A stretch of 64,000 nucleotides of DNA from Lentimicrobium saccharophilum (GCF_001192835.1 NZ_DF968182.1:2048345-2112344); one strand, 5' to 3'; positions 28,188-38,018 are shown, counted from the stretch's first letter. Program-made: numbers and translations. Notes: generated by a model not told the origin, from the sequence alone.

Positions 28188-29174
28188 TTAAAGGAAGCGG
28201 GTATTCCTGAAACTTCTCCTGGCCTTTTCCAACTCAAGCTTAAAACTGTACCTCACCATTATTTCATGACTTCCGGCTCCGCCAATCCGCGAAAGCGGTA
28301 TGTCATAGGCATAGCCGAAACTCAGATCCTTTACACTCATTCCAAGCATTACCGCCGCTGTTTCCTGAAACCTGTATGTCAGCCCGCCCCAGAATTTTTC
28401 ATTGTACTGAAGCCTTGCATTGATGTCGACCTGTGCAGTTGTTCCGTCAAATTTTGCAAAGATTCCCGGAATAAACACATAGGCCGGATTCCTGATCCAG
28501 GTAATTTCATAGCCGGCAGCTGCATAATAATGCCTGCGCAACTGAAAATCAAGGCCGCCGCTTCCCAGCTCCCTGGCACCTTCCAATAACTGGGTGGCTG
28601 AAAGACCCAGATACAATCCGCCGGGCTGCTGATAAAAAGCCCCGACAGCCAGATCTGTAAACATGGTACTCTCCGTTCCACCTTTAAGAATCGGGTCATC
28701 ATCAACAGGCTTAAGCTTGCCGATATCCAGCGACTTATTCAGAAACCCGACATTGAACCCGATTCCGAGCTCACCATCACCCACAAGACGATTATAGGCA
28801 TAACCCAGCCTGACATAAATGTCTTTGAAATAACCGATCTTATCCTGCATTACCGATGCTGACACTCCTCCCCTCAGTATCCTGACAGGTGCATCACCGG
28901 AGATAACGAAACTCTCAGGTGAAACCCTGTTCCCTTCATCATCCTCTATCCCTATCCATTGCTGCCGCATTAATCCGGTAACCGTAATGGCGTCTCTCAA
29001 CCCTGCATAACCGGGGTTTACAGCCATATGGTTAAACATATTCAGGGTAAACTGAGGCTCCTGCTGAGCATAAACAAATGACGAAATAAAAAGGCCGGCA
29101 AGCGACATCGTCATCGCAAGCCTCCGGCTAAATCGTGGCTTTGAAAAAATCTCAACTATTTTTTTTCCTGTCAT
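28188..29174 (-). CDS. porP: Type IX secretion membrane protein PorP/SprF family
   Basis: Outer-membrane beta-barrel of the PorP/SprF family, first gene of the type IX secretion cluster. 328 residues with a long signal region (cleavage near VYA-QQ). The conserved opening EPQFTLNMFNHMAVNPGYAG is typical, followed by repeated amphipathic strands and an aromatic-rich C-terminal half. PorP proteins partner with the PorK/N ring. The family has many paralogs, so the exact symbol rests on its position next to gldK. Confidence 0.93.
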   Translation of the reverse strand: MTGKKIVEIFSKPRFSRRLAMTMSLAGLFISSFVYAQQEPQFTLNMFNHMAVNPGYAGLRDAITVTGLMRQQWIGIEDDEGNRVSPESFVISGDAPVRILRGGVSASVMQDKIGYFKDIYVRLGYAYNRLVGDGELGIGFNVGFLNKSLDIGKLKPVDDDPILKGGTESTMFTDLAVGAFYQQPGGLYLGLSATQLLEGARELGSGGLDFQLRRHYYAAAGYEITWIRNPAYVFIPGIFAKFDGTTAQVDINARLQYNEKFWGGLTYRFQETAAVMLGMSVKDLSFGYAYDIPLSRIGGAGSHEIMVRYSFKLELEKARRSFRNTRFL

Positions 29175-29353
29175 CCTGGGAAAATATCATATCAGATTCA
29201 GGTCACCGTTATCCCGTCCTGGCGCAATTAACAACTAACAACAAAAAGCTAACTCTACTGCCGAAATCCCTGATTTTTCATCCTGCAGCATTAATAACAC
29301 CAGAACAGCTGAATTATTATACAGCTTCATCCTGGATTAATCATTGAATGCAA

Positions 29354-29361
29354 CAAAAGTA
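29354..29361 (-). promoter_or_regulatory. -7 element upstream of porP
   Basis: TACTTTTG on the minus strand, exact TAnnTTTG, 180 bases upstream of the porP ATG, implying a leader of about 170 bases. Confidence 0.5.
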
Positions 29362-29473
29362 ACATTTTCCTTAAAAATACGCATATATGATCCAAAAAAA
29401 AGCCGGTAACAATTATTAAATCGACTGAAGATGAAGACTTCTTTTCATGGGTATTTCTTTAGGAAAATCTATA

Positions 29474-29481
29474 TACCTTTG
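29474..29481 (+). promoter_or_regulatory. -7 element of the yitT pair
   Basis: TACCTTTG, exact TAnnTTTG, 49 bases upstream of the first yitT ATG. Confidence 0.6.
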
Positions 29482-29529
29482 CCACGCCTTAGGGTTTTGA
29501 TAAATATTACTGATTAACAACTACTTAAC

Positions 29530-30456
29530 ATGGCATTTGTTCAAAACGAGAAACTTTTTTCGAAAAAATGGTTTATCGCCTACGCACTGATCGTCATCGG
29601 ATCGTTTATCCTTGCGGCAGGTTTTGTATTTTTCATCAACCCTTACAACATTGTTCCCGGAGGCGTTTATGGCATCGGGATTGTGGTGCACCATCTGACT
29701 AAAGGGCTGTTTTCATTCTGGCCAACGGGTATTCCGGTAGGATTGTTCGGGCTTGTGCTGAATGTTCCGCTTACCATCATCGGCATAAAAATTCTGGGTC
29801 CCCGGTTTGGGGTCAAAACTGTGATCGGTTTTGTGCTGACCTCTGTTTTTATGGACATGCTGACTATGATCGTAGGGGAGAATGATCCCCTGGGCCTTGC
29901 CGGAGACGTGCTGATGGCCTGTGTGTTCGGAGGTGTTCTGATCGGGTTCGGGCTTGGCCTGATTTTCAAATCCAAAGCCACCTCAGGCGGTTCGGATATT
30001 GTTGCCATGATTATTGCAAAGTATACCCGTCTCCCCTTGGGCCAGCTGATGATCTATGTGGATTCGGTAATTGTGCTCTTCGGACTCGTGGTATTTCAGG
30101 ATTGGAAAATACCCCTCTATTCATGGATTGTAATTTTCGTTACCGGAAAGGTAATTGACATTACCATGCAGGGAGTAAGCTACGACAAGACGCTTTTCAT
30201 CATCTCAAAAGAATTTGCTCAGATCCGCGATAAAATCATTAATGACCTGAACCGCGGCGGCACCTATATCCCGGGCAAAGGGATGTATAACGATGCCGAC
30301 AAAACCATTATATTTACCGTTCTTAACCGGAGGGAGCTGGCTATCCTGGAGGAGTATATTCACCAGATTGATCCCAAAGCTTTTGTAACCGTTGTGGATG
30401 CCAATGAAATCCTTGGTGAAGGTTTTAAATCGCTGCGCGACAAAATTTCAGAGTAG
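29530..30456 (+). CDS. YitT family membrane protein, copy 1
   Basis: 308-residue inner-membrane protein with an N-terminal DUF161-type membrane domain (five to six hydrophobic segments, about 16-200) and a C-terminal DUF2179 domain (about 220-300). Conserved stretches are NPYNIVPGGVYGI, SKATSGGSDIVAMI and GTYIPGKGMY. The family's function is not established. The next gene is a close paralog in the same orientation, 51 bases downstream, so the pair is probably co-transcribed from the -7 element at 29474. Confidence 0.92.
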   Translation: MAFVQNEKLFSKKWFIAYALIVIGSFILAAGFVFFINPYNIVPGGVYGIGIVVHHLTKGLFSFWPTGIPVGLFGLVLNVPLTIIGIKILGPRFGVKTVIGFVLTSVFMDMLTMIVGENDPLGLAGDVLMACVFGGVLIGFGLGLIFKSKATSGGSDIVAMIIAKYTRLPLGQLMIYVDSVIVLFGLVVFQDWKIPLYSWIVIFVTGKVIDITMQGVSYDKTLFIISKEFAQIRDKIINDLNRGGTYIPGKGMYNDADKTIIFTVLNRRELAILEEYIHQIDPKAFVTVVDANEILGEGFKSLRDKISE

Positions 30457-30507
30457 TTCTGTATAGTCTTCAGTCGCCTTTTTAAATCATTAAAATCCGG
30501 CTAAAAA

Positions 30508-31401
30508 ATGGCTTTTTTACAGAAGGAAAAACGGTTCACCCGAAAGTGGTTTATCTCCTACGGCCTGATCACCGTGGGAACCCTTTTGGTATCCGCCGGT
30601 TATGTGTTTTTTATTACACCCTACAAAATAGTCCCGGGAGGCATTTACGGCATTTCCATCGTGATCCACCACCTGCTCGGGTGGCCGGTAGGCCTTACTG
30701 CACTTGCCTTTAATATTCCGCTTACAATTCTTGGCACAAAGATTCTAGGGCCCCGCTTCGGTGCAAAAACGGTTACAGGGTTCGTACTGACCTCTGTATT
30801 CGTGGATGTATTTTCCTATTTTTCAGAATTTAAACCATTGGTCGAAAGCGACCCGCTGCTCTCTTCTATTTTCGGCGGCGCCTTGGTGGGCGTGGGTGTC
30901 GGCCTTATTTTCAAGGCAAAGGCTACCTCCGGAGGTTCAGATGTGATCGCTATGATCATTGCAAGGTACACCCGTCTTCCGCTTGGCCAGCTGATGATGG
31001 GTGTTGATTCCGTGATTGTGCTGCTGGGATTTGTTGCGTTCGGCGACTGGCATATCCCCCTGTATTCATGGATTACCATTTTTGTGATGGGCAAAGTGAT
31101 CGATGCCGTGCTGGAAGGGGTTTCCTATGAAAAAACAATTTTCATCGTTTCGGATCAGCACGAAGCCATCCGGGATAAAATCATCAATGACCTGCACCGG
31201 GGAGGCACTTTTCTGTCCGGCGAAGGCATGTATAACGGAAATGAAAAGAAGGTTATCTTCACCGTGGTAAACCGCCGTGAACTGGCCATGCTTGAGGAAT
31301 TCATCAATAAAATTGATCCCAGGGCATTCCTTACTGTTATGGATGCCAATGAGATACTCGGTCAGGGGTTCAAATCACTGAAGGATAAACTTGAGGATTA
31401 A
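30508..31401 (+). CDS. YitT family membrane protein, copy 2
   Basis: 297-residue paralog of the preceding protein with the same architecture: membrane domain with TPYKIVPGGIYGI and KATSGGSDVIAMI, then DUF2179 with GTFLSGEGMY. Most aligned positions match by eye along the whole length. The clearest differences are a shorter loop near residue 60 and a diverged segment near residue 110. This is the product of a tandem duplication. The two proteins may form a hetero-oligomer, which is only inference. Confidence 0.92.
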   Translation: MAFLQKEKRFTRKWFISYGLITVGTLLVSAGYVFFITPYKIVPGGIYGISIVIHHLLGWPVGLTALAFNIPLTILGTKILGPRFGAKTVTGFVLTSVFVDVFSYFSEFKPLVESDPLLSSIFGGALVGVGVGLIFKAKATSGGSDVIAMIIARYTRLPLGQLMMGVDSVIVLLGFVAFGDWHIPLYSWITIFVMGKVIDAVLEGVSYEKTIFIVSDQHEAIRDKIINDLHRGGTFLSGEGMYNGNEKKVIFTVVNRRELAMLEEFINKIDPRAFLTVMDANEILGQGFKSLKDKLED

Positions 31402-31429
31402 ATCCGGCTTAATCAATAGAAAGCCAGAT

Positions 31430-31483
31430 GCGCTGAACTATTCATTTTTCAAGGGTAACTCCCGTTCACAGCCTGTTCAGCGC
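31430..31483. terminator. Hairpin between convergent yitT and rseP
   Basis: GCGCTGAAC at 31430-31438 pairs perfectly with GTTCAGCGC at 31475-31483, enclosing a smaller GGG/CCC stem. No T-run follows; the terminator role rests on position. Confidence 0.45.
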
Positions 31484-31556
31484 AATTGAATATTGTGCTG
31501 ATTACAAAAATTTAAGCGTTTAAGCATAATCAAATACTGAATCCGGGGTTCTGCTG

Positions 31557-32879
31557 CTATCTGAACAATTTCACGATGTCATTCCCGTTCGCAAAAATCA
31601 GCAATCCGAAAAGCAGCACCATTCCAACGATCTGTGCGTACTCAAGGAACTTGTCGGAGGGTTTCCGCCCGGTTATGATCTCATAAAAAAGGAACATTAC
31701 ATGCCCGCCGTCGAGGGCAGGAATCGGAAGCACATTCAGGATTGCCAGCATAATGGAAAGAAAGGCTGTAAGGCTCCAGAATGCCTGCCAGTCCCAGGTA
31801 GAAGGAAAAATATTTCCGATTGTAATGAAACCTCCGACAGATTCATACGCCTTCGCTTCCGGGGAAAAGATCAGCTTCAGCTGTTTCAGGTAATTCCCGA
31901 CCCCTTTCCATGTCCGGTTAAAGCCTGCCGGAATAGCGGCTAAAAAGGAATATTGCTTATCCTTGAAAGAAAAGTGATCGGCAGGATTGGTCATTGCTCC
32001 TATCAGACCCGATTCGGGCAATCTGAAATTAAACGTGAGGGTATCAGCCTGGCGCAACACTTTCAGACTGATATCCTGATTTCTGTATTCCGGTATTATT
32101 TCCCTGAACTGATCAAAATACAGCACCTCAAGATCGTTGATCCCTATAATGCGGTCGCCTTCAAGCACGCCGGCCGCTTTGGCAGCAGATTCAGCGGAAA
32201 ACCCCGCGATGACAAACGGCATACGGGCATTGATAAAATCGGGGGACTGATGCTTGAGCAAACGGGCAAGGAAACCTTCAGGAATCAAAACGTTGAAAGG
32301 CTGACCGTCGCGCTCAACCTGTATGGTCTTTGCTTTGTCAAGAATGATTTTCCCGGGGATCTTGAAGAAATCTTCAACCGGTTCATTATCCACCGACAGG
32401 ATTTTGTCGCCGTTGCGCAGCCCCATTTCCTGAGCCACAGAATCAGCAACAATACCATATTTATTGGCTTCGGAAGTAGGCAGATACTGTTCGCCCCAGA
32501 GCCAGAGCATACCTATATAAATTGCAATGGCAAGCAGGATGTTGACAGTAACACCTCCCAGCATGATGATCAGCCTTTGCCAGGCGGGCTTGCTCCTGAA
32601 TTCGAAAGGTTGGGGAGGCAGTTGCATCTGCTCCTTGTCCATCGACTCGTCAATCATTCCGGAAATTTTGACGTATCCGCCAAGCGGCAGCCAACCCAGG
32701 CCATATTCCGTTTCGCCCTTTTTGAATTTAAAGAGTGAAAACCAGGGATTGAAGAAAAGGTAAAATTTCTCCACACGGGTTTTAAAGATCTTGGCGGAAA
32801 TAAAATGTCCGAATTCATGAAAAATAACGAGAATTGACAGGCTTAAAAGTAACTGAGCAGCTTTAACAAGGATTTCCAT
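31557..32879 (-). CDS. rseP: RIP site-2 metalloprotease RseP
   Basis: Intramembrane zinc protease that cleaves anti-sigma factors or signal-peptide remnants in the inner membrane. 440 residues: HEFGH zinc motif at 21-25 in the first membrane helix, periplasmic PDZ domains in the middle (about 130-310), and the third zinc ligand in NVLPIPALDGGH near the C-terminus. It follows dxr by 54 bases, a gene order conserved in many bacteria. A perfect -7 element in that gap gives it its own promoter. Confidence 0.96.
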   Translation of the reverse strand: MEILVKAAQLLLSLSILVIFHEFGHFISAKIFKTRVEKFYLFFNPWFSLFKFKKGETEYGLGWLPLGGYVKISGMIDESMDKEQMQLPPQPFEFRSKPAWQRLIIMLGGVTVNILLAIAIYIGMLWLWGEQYLPTSEANKYGIVADSVAQEMGLRNGDKILSVDNEPVEDFFKIPGKIILDKAKTIQVERDGQPFNVLIPEGFLARLLKHQSPDFINARMPFVIAGFSAESAAKAAGVLEGDRIIGINDLEVLYFDQFREIIPEYRNQDISLKVLRQADTLTFNFRLPESGLIGAMTNPADHFSFKDKQYSFLAAIPAGFNRTWKGVGNYLKQLKLIFSPEAKAYESVGGFITIGNIFPSTWDWQAFWSLTAFLSIMLAILNVLPIPALDGGHVMFLFYEIITGRKPSDKFLEYAQIVGMVLLFGLLIFANGNDIVKLFR

Positions 32880-32913
32880 ACTTTGAGGTCAGAATAAAAA
32901 TGAATGAGTTTAA

Positions 32914-32921
32914 CAAAAATA
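32914..32921 (-). promoter_or_regulatory. -7 element of rseP
   Basis: TATTTTTG on the minus strand, exact TAnnTTTG, in the 54-base gap between dxr and rseP. Confidence 0.62.
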
Positions 32922-32933
32922 CATGTTTTAGGT

Positions 32934-34118
32934 TCAGCCAGACACCATCTGATTACCGATTATTTCCCCGGCAATCCGCCTTGTTTCCTGATCGGTTCCG
33001 GAATATACCGAAAAATCCGGATTACGGTCAAAACCAACCCGGTGCATGCAGGCTTCGATAATGTCAGGAATCTGAAGAAATTTTATCTGGTCTTTCAGAA
33101 AAGCATTTACGGCTACCTCATTGGCTGCATTTAAAATACAAGGCATGTTTCCACCGGACTTCATAGCGCTGTAAGCCAGATCGAGACAGCGGAAATTTTC
33201 ACGGTCAGGTTGTTCAAAAGTAAGCTCGGGATGACTTAGAAAATCAAACCGGGGATACGCTGACCTGAAGCGATGCGGATAGGAAAGGGCATACTGAATC
33301 GGCAGGCGCATATCCGGAAGTCCCATCTGGGCTTTTATTGAGCCATCGCCAAACTGCACCATGCTGTGGATAATGGATTGCGGGTGAACAACCACATCGA
33401 TCTGGTCCGCACCAAGTCCAAAGAGCCATTTTGCTTCAATTACTTCGAGTCCTTTATTCATCAGGGTAGCTGAATCAATGGTTATTTTGCATCCCATGGT
33501 CCAGTTGGGATGCTTCAGGGCTTCGGCTTTCGTAACTTGTTGCAGGTATTGTTTATTTTTCCCCCTGAATGGCCCGCCTGAAGCTGTCAGATATATTTTT
33601 TCCACGGGGTTGTGAAATTCACCGGCCAGGCACTGGAATATCGCCGAGTGCTCAGAATCTACCGGATTAAGGTTAACCCCCTTTTCCCTTGCCAGTGTGG
33701 TCACCAGTTCACCGGCTACCACAAAGGTTTCCTTATTGGCAATGGCAATCTGTTTCCCGGCTTCAATGGCGGCGAGGGTGGGGCGAAGGCCTGCATATCC
33801 GACCAGGGCAATCAGCACCATATCAATGGATTCCATCCCGATCACCTGCACCAGCGCATCTTCACCGGTATAAACTTTAATATCAAGAGGCTGAAGCGCC
33901 GAAGCAACCTTCTGGTAAAGGTGCTCAGCGCCAATGACAACGGCATTGGGCCTGAACTCAACAGCCTGTTCGATCAGCAGGGTCGCATTGTTTTGTGCTG
34001 AAAGGACTTCAACACAAAAATGCCCGGATTGCTTCCTCACCACATCCAGGGCCTGCGACCCAATGGAACCGGTCGAACCCAGGATGGCCAGATTTTTCTT
34101 TTTGGTAATTGCCGACAT
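32934..34118 (-). CDS. dxr: 1-deoxy-D-xylulose 5-phosphate reductoisomerase
   Basis: Converts DXP to 2-C-methyl-D-erythritol 4-phosphate with NADPH, the committed step of the MEP isoprenoid pathway. 394 residues with the nucleotide-binding GSTGSIG at 14-20, the AIANKE motif, the metal and substrate motif NPVDSEHSAIFQCL, the flexible-loop/substrate region ITIDSATLMNKGLEVIEA, and the C-terminal helical domain. I choose the ATG at 34118, eight bases after the M23 peptidase stop, because the longer start adds 31 residues unlike the family. The gene looks intact, although a mevalonate operon lies 24 kb away. Confidence 0.96.
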   Translation of the reverse strand: MSAITKKKNLAILGSTGSIGSQALDVVRKQSGHFCVEVLSAQNNATLLIEQAVEFRPNAVVIGAEHLYQKVASALQPLDIKVYTGEDALVQVIGMESIDMVLIALVGYAGLRPTLAAIEAGKQIAIANKETFVVAGELVTTLAREKGVNLNPVDSEHSAIFQCLAGEFHNPVEKIYLTASGGPFRGKNKQYLQQVTKAEALKHPNWTMGCKITIDSATLMNKGLEVIEAKWLFGLGADQIDVVVHPQSIIHSMVQFGDGSIKAQMGLPDMRLPIQYALSYPHRFRSAYPRFDFLSHPELTFEQPDRENFRCLDLAYSAMKSGGNMPCILNAANEVAVNAFLKDQIKFLQIPDIIEACMHRVGFDRNPDFSVYSGTDQETRRIAGEIIGNQMVSG

Positions 34119-34125
34119 CAGCTTC

Positions 34126-35037
34126 TCAGAAAGTAAGATATTTTTCAGGATCAACCGGTGAACTGTTGATCCACAATTCAAAATGCAGATGAGGCCCGGT
34201 TGAATATTCACCGGTATTTCCTATGATCGCAATGGATTCTCCCGCCCGCACATAAGCACCCTGTTTGCGCAGAAGCACTGAGTTGTGCTTGTAAACAGTG
34301 ATTACCGCCCCTGTATGCTGTATCGCGATAACATTCCCGGTTTCTGCCGTCCATTCCGAAAAAAACACCACACCATCGTATGCCGCCTTTACTGCCTCGT
34401 TTTGCCCGGTAGCGATGTCAATGCCGTAATGCCGCTTTGAGGCATCAAACCGGTTTGTGACTATCCCTTTTACAGGCGCATAAAAGTTAAGCTTGCTGAC
34501 GGGGGTATTCTGCCGCGGGGACGACCTGGAATCAATATTCAGGTTATAAAGATTCTCCTGCTCATATTCTTTTCTCAATAAGGAATCTTCTTTAGACCTG
34601 AGGTTGCTGATCCTGGAATAACCGGACCTGATTATTGAATCGGTCTGCACCGGTGATTGATCCGGCAATGGAACTACTTCGCCGGAAAGCAACCTCTTTA
34701 GGTTTAAAATATGCAGATCACGGTTTTTCAGGGCCTCTCCGATTGAATCGGTTCTCACCTGTAACTCATAGAGGTCTTTCTGCAGGTTTGCATTGCTGTA
34801 TCCGGGGATATACTCGCGCAAGGGGGTAAAGGCGATGAGATAGGTGGTCAGGAAAATCAGAATAATGGCAAGTGTCCCTGTTACAACAAATACATTCAGG
34901 CGCGAAAGCTTGAATGACAATTTCTCTTCAAAAGTATCTTCATTGAGAATAACCAGCCTGTATTTATCCCTCAGCTTATGATACCAGCGGACTTTACGCT
35001 CGTCATTACTATCGGAGGTTCTCCTGAAGGATGCCAT
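34126..35037 (-). CDS. M23 family peptidoglycan metallopeptidase
   Basis: 303 residues anchored in the inner membrane by one helix (about 49-71), with a coiled-coil-like periplasmic stalk (about 80-160) and a C-terminal LytM/M23 domain. The zinc ligands are in RHYGIDIA and GPHLHFEL. It probably cuts peptide cross-links in peptidoglycan. It is first in an M23 - dxr - rseP run and divergent from sprE. M23 peptidases often work with bactofilins, one of which is encoded after sprE, so a shared role in cell shape is possible (inference). Confidence 0.93.
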   Translation of the reverse strand: MASFRRTSDSNDERKVRWYHKLRDKYRLVILNEDTFEEKLSFKLSRLNVFVVTGTLAIILIFLTTYLIAFTPLREYIPGYSNANLQKDLYELQVRTDSIGEALKNRDLHILNLKRLLSGEVVPLPDQSPVQTDSIIRSGYSRISNLRSKEDSLLRKEYEQENLYNLNIDSRSSPRQNTPVSKLNFYAPVKGIVTNRFDASKRHYGIDIATGQNEAVKAAYDGVVFFSEWTAETGNVIAIQHTGAVITVYKHNSVLLRKQGAYVRAGESIAIIGNTGEYSTGPHLHFELWINSSPVDPEKYLTF

Positions 35038-35240
35038 AACCGGGATTTAATCAACTTGAATTTGAGGCCACAAATATCGGAAAAAACCAGATACACGGTC
35101 AATTTATTCCCGGATTCATGCATGAATACTCCCGTGAAAGCATCGCCGGCTTATAGGTCAGTCATCGGCAGAAGCAGGTCGTGCAGAAAAAAGGAAACGG
35201 TTTATTTACTGAGTTTTGGGGCCGTTTCAAAAAAATAAAA

Positions 35241-35248
35241 TATTTTTG
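35241..35248 (+). promoter_or_regulatory. -7 element of sprE
   Basis: TATTTTTG, exact TAnnTTTG, 20 bases before the GTG start. A TTTG at 35215-35218 lies 22 bases upstream as a possible -33 element. Confidence 0.65.
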
Positions 35249-35268
35249 CAAATTATCAGTTATTTATA

Positions 35269-37971
35269 GTGAAACTGAAAATCCGCATATCCTTGACTAC
35301 AAATACCGTAAACCTGCGACAAGTTGCCTTCTGGGCATTGCTGCTTTCCGTTTTGATTTCCTCCTGTTCTACAAAAAAGAATACATTCACAAGGAGGGCA
35401 TATCATAACCTTACCGCACATTATAATGCTTACTGGAATGGCAATGAAAGCCTGAAGGAAGGTGCCGCCGATTTGCGGAAAAACGCCAAGGACAATTATG
35501 CTTCCGTTTTACAGATATATAATTACGGTACTGAATCCAATGCCCAGACTATAAATCCGAATATGGACAGGGCTATTGAAAAGGCTTCGAAGGTAATCCA
35601 GCGCCATTCGATGTTTTTCGATAAAAAAGAGCATGTAAAATGGGTTATCCGGAGTTATATGCTGATTGGCAAGGCCAATTTTTACAAGCAGGACTACAAT
35701 GCTGCCCGCAGGGCTTTTGAATATGTTAACCGTCAGTACAACTACGATCCGGTAAGTTTCGAAGCCAGGCTATGGCTGGGAAAAACCTACAAACAGCAGA
35801 AGCAATACGACAAGGCTGTGACCATCCTGGATGAGCTGAACAAAGAATCGGCCCAGACACTGCTGCCCTGGGTGGTTCGCAAGGAACTGCCGCTGGTCTA
35901 TGCCGACATGTATATTGCTCAGGGAAAGCTAAACCTGGCCAGGGAACAGATTGAAAAAGCCATTCCGTTGAACAGCAATGCAAAACTAAAAACAAGGCTG
36001 AACTATATTCTGGCACAGATTTATCAGACCGAAGGCAAAGACAGCCGGGCCGGAGAATATTTTACCAAAGTCCTGAAAAGCCCTGCTTCCTTTGAAATGG
36101 CATTTAATGCCCGTATCAACCTGGCCAGGGTATACAACGCCAATACAGGCGATAAGAAACTCATCATCCGTGAACTTGAAAAAATGCTCAGGGATATGAA
36201 AAACAAGGATTTTCAGGATCAGATTTACTATGCACTGGCCGACATCGCCCTTAAGGACAAGAATGATACCCTCGGAATCAGCCACCTCAGGAAATCCGTT
36301 GCAAGCAGTTTCTCCAATGACTACCAGAAATCTATTTCCTCGCTGCGGCTTGCCGATATCTATTTCGCCGGAAAAGATTACCGCAACGCCCGGGCATACT
36401 ACGACACAACGCTGATGTCGCTGCCAAAGGATTTCCCGGATGCTGAAAAAATCGAAACCAAAACCGAAATCCTTACCCGCCTTGTAGAGAACCTGCAGAT
36501 CGTTCATATTCAGGACAGTTTGCAGCACATGGCCGCGTTACCCGAAGCCGAGCGACTTGCCATCATTGACAAGGCAATCGCGGAATACACAAGAAAAGAA
36601 GAGGAAAGAAAAAAGCGTGAAGAGGAAGAGCGTTTGCAGGAAATGGCCGGCGCCAGTCTTCAGACCAGACAAATCGTTGACCCTACACGCGGCACTTCCG
36701 CCCTTGGCGGAGGCGGATGGTATTTTTACAATCCTACAGCCATCAGCATGGGTTTCAGTGAATTTACACGAAAATGGGGCAGGCGCAGACTCGAAGATAA
36801 CTGGAGGCTTAGCAACAAGCGGGAGGTGATGTCTGATCAGTTTGCCGAAGACGGCAGTGAACTCATGCCTGCAGATTCACTGGCCGGCGGCAAGGATGGG
36901 GGAAAAGGCGGAGCTGATTTCAAAAGCCGCGACACCTACCTGAAAGGCCTCCCTTTTACACCAGAGAGTATCGAAGCAAGTAATCAGCAGATAGCCACCG
37001 CCTTGTTCAATGCCGGCATCATTTACCTGGAGGAGCTGTTTGATAAAAACAGGGCTGCCGAAGTGCTCTCACAGCTCAATACCCGGTTCCCTGAAAATGA
37101 AAGTGCCTTGCAGGCCAATTACCACCTCTACCGGATAAACCGGGACCTGGGCAACGAAGCGGAGATGAACCGCTACAAGGATGCCATCATCAGCAATTAC
37201 CCCGACAGCGATTATGCGAAAATACTCATTGATCCCAATTACAACCTTGAACTGGAAGCTGCAATGAACCGGGTAAGATCCCTGTATGAAGAGACATACC
37301 TGGCTTTCAACAGGGGGCAATACCGTACCGCCATCATTTACAGCAACGATGCGCTCGCCAACTACCAGGACGAAACGCTTACCCCCAAGTTTGCATTTAT
37401 AAGGGCGGTATCGCTCGGCAAAACGGAAAATCAGGACACCATGAGGGTAGAACTGAATAAGCTTGTAACTGAATATCCCGGCAGCGATATTGTTGACTTT
37501 GCCCGCAGGTTGCTCGGCGAAAGCAGCCCCGGCGCTTCCTCATCCGGGATCCCTGCGAAAGAAGAAGAGGAAAAGACTGAAAAACCGCTCGACCTCAGTA
37601 TGTATAAGTTCAATCCCGGAGCCACCCACTTCTATGCACTGATCGTTGACGGTGCTTCAGTGAATGTTTACGGCACCAAAGTCAGGATTTCGGACTTCAA
37701 TACGAAGAACTACAGCGTGGAAGGGCTTCAGGTAAACAGCGTGCTTCTTGATAACAGCAGGCAGATGATTACCATAAGCAGTTTCAACGAACTGGACAAA
37801 GCCATGAAATATTTCAACGGCATCAAAGAAGACACTTATGTCTTCTCAGGCATCAAAGAAGGCACATTTGAACAATTCCTGATTTCAGCCGAAAACTACC
37901 CGGTCTTCTTCAAGGAAAAAAATACAGCTGCCTACAAGCAGTTCTTCGAAAAAAATTACCTGAAAAAGTAA
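35269..37971 (+). CDS. sprE: Type IX secretion TPR lipoprotein SprE (PorW)
   Basis: Outer-membrane-linked TPR lipoprotein required for type IX secretion. 900 residues: signal ending in VLISSC (Cys33), the characteristic opening KNTFTRRAYHNLTAHYNAYWNG, then tetratricopeptide repeats over about 60-400. A charged coiled coil (KEEERKKREEEERLQEM) follows near residue 445, then a second repeat region and a C-terminal beta-rich domain. The start is a GTG; no ATG precedes the lipobox, and the -7 element 20 bases upstream fixes it. It lies 6 kb from the gldKLMN operon. Confidence 0.9.
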   Translation: MKLKIRISLTTNTVNLRQVAFWALLLSVLISSCSTKKNTFTRRAYHNLTAHYNAYWNGNESLKEGAADLRKNAKDNYASVLQIYNYGTESNAQTINPNMDRAIEKASKVIQRHSMFFDKKEHVKWVIRSYMLIGKANFYKQDYNAARRAFEYVNRQYNYDPVSFEARLWLGKTYKQQKQYDKAVTILDELNKESAQTLLPWVVRKELPLVYADMYIAQGKLNLAREQIEKAIPLNSNAKLKTRLNYILAQIYQTEGKDSRAGEYFTKVLKSPASFEMAFNARINLARVYNANTGDKKLIIRELEKMLRDMKNKDFQDQIYYALADIALKDKNDTLGISHLRKSVASSFSNDYQKSISSLRLADIYFAGKDYRNARAYYDTTLMSLPKDFPDAEKIETKTEILTRLVENLQIVHIQDSLQHMAALPEAERLAIIDKAIAEYTRKEEERKKREEEERLQEMAGASLQTRQIVDPTRGTSALGGGGWYFYNPTAISMGFSEFTRKWGRRRLEDNWRLSNKREVMSDQFAEDGSELMPADSLAGGKDGGKGGADFKSRDTYLKGLPFTPESIEASNQQIATALFNAGIIYLEELFDKNRAAEVLSQLNTRFPENESALQANYHLYRINRDLGNEAEMNRYKDAIISNYPDSDYAKILIDPNYNLELEAAMNRVRSLYEETYLAFNRGQYRTAIIYSNDALANYQDETLTPKFAFIRAVSLGKTENQDTMRVELNKLVTEYPGSDIVDFARRLLGESSPGASSSGIPAKEEEEKTEKPLDLSMYKFNPGATHFYALIVDGASVNVYGTKVRISDFNTKNYSVEGLQVNSVLLDNSRQMITISSFNELDKAMKYFNGIKEDTYVFSGIKEGTFEQFLISAENYPVFFKEKNTAAYKQFFEKNYLKK

Positions 37972-38018
37972 TTTCTGAAAGAATTAATCCGAAATTAGCA
38001 GTTATTAAAACAATTGTG

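Larger units (their letters stand above)
29175..29529. other. Divergent intergenic region porP / yitT
   Basis: 355 AT-rich bases holding two outward promoters (29354-29361 minus, 29474-29481 plus). I see no gene or RNA structure in it; an ORF overlapping the porP start on the opposite strand has no coding character. Confidence 0.5.

Noticed and set aside
29135-29347. Plus-strand ORF overlapping the porP start
   Set aside because: It reads the porP signal region in reverse and has no coding character; the region carries two promoters instead.
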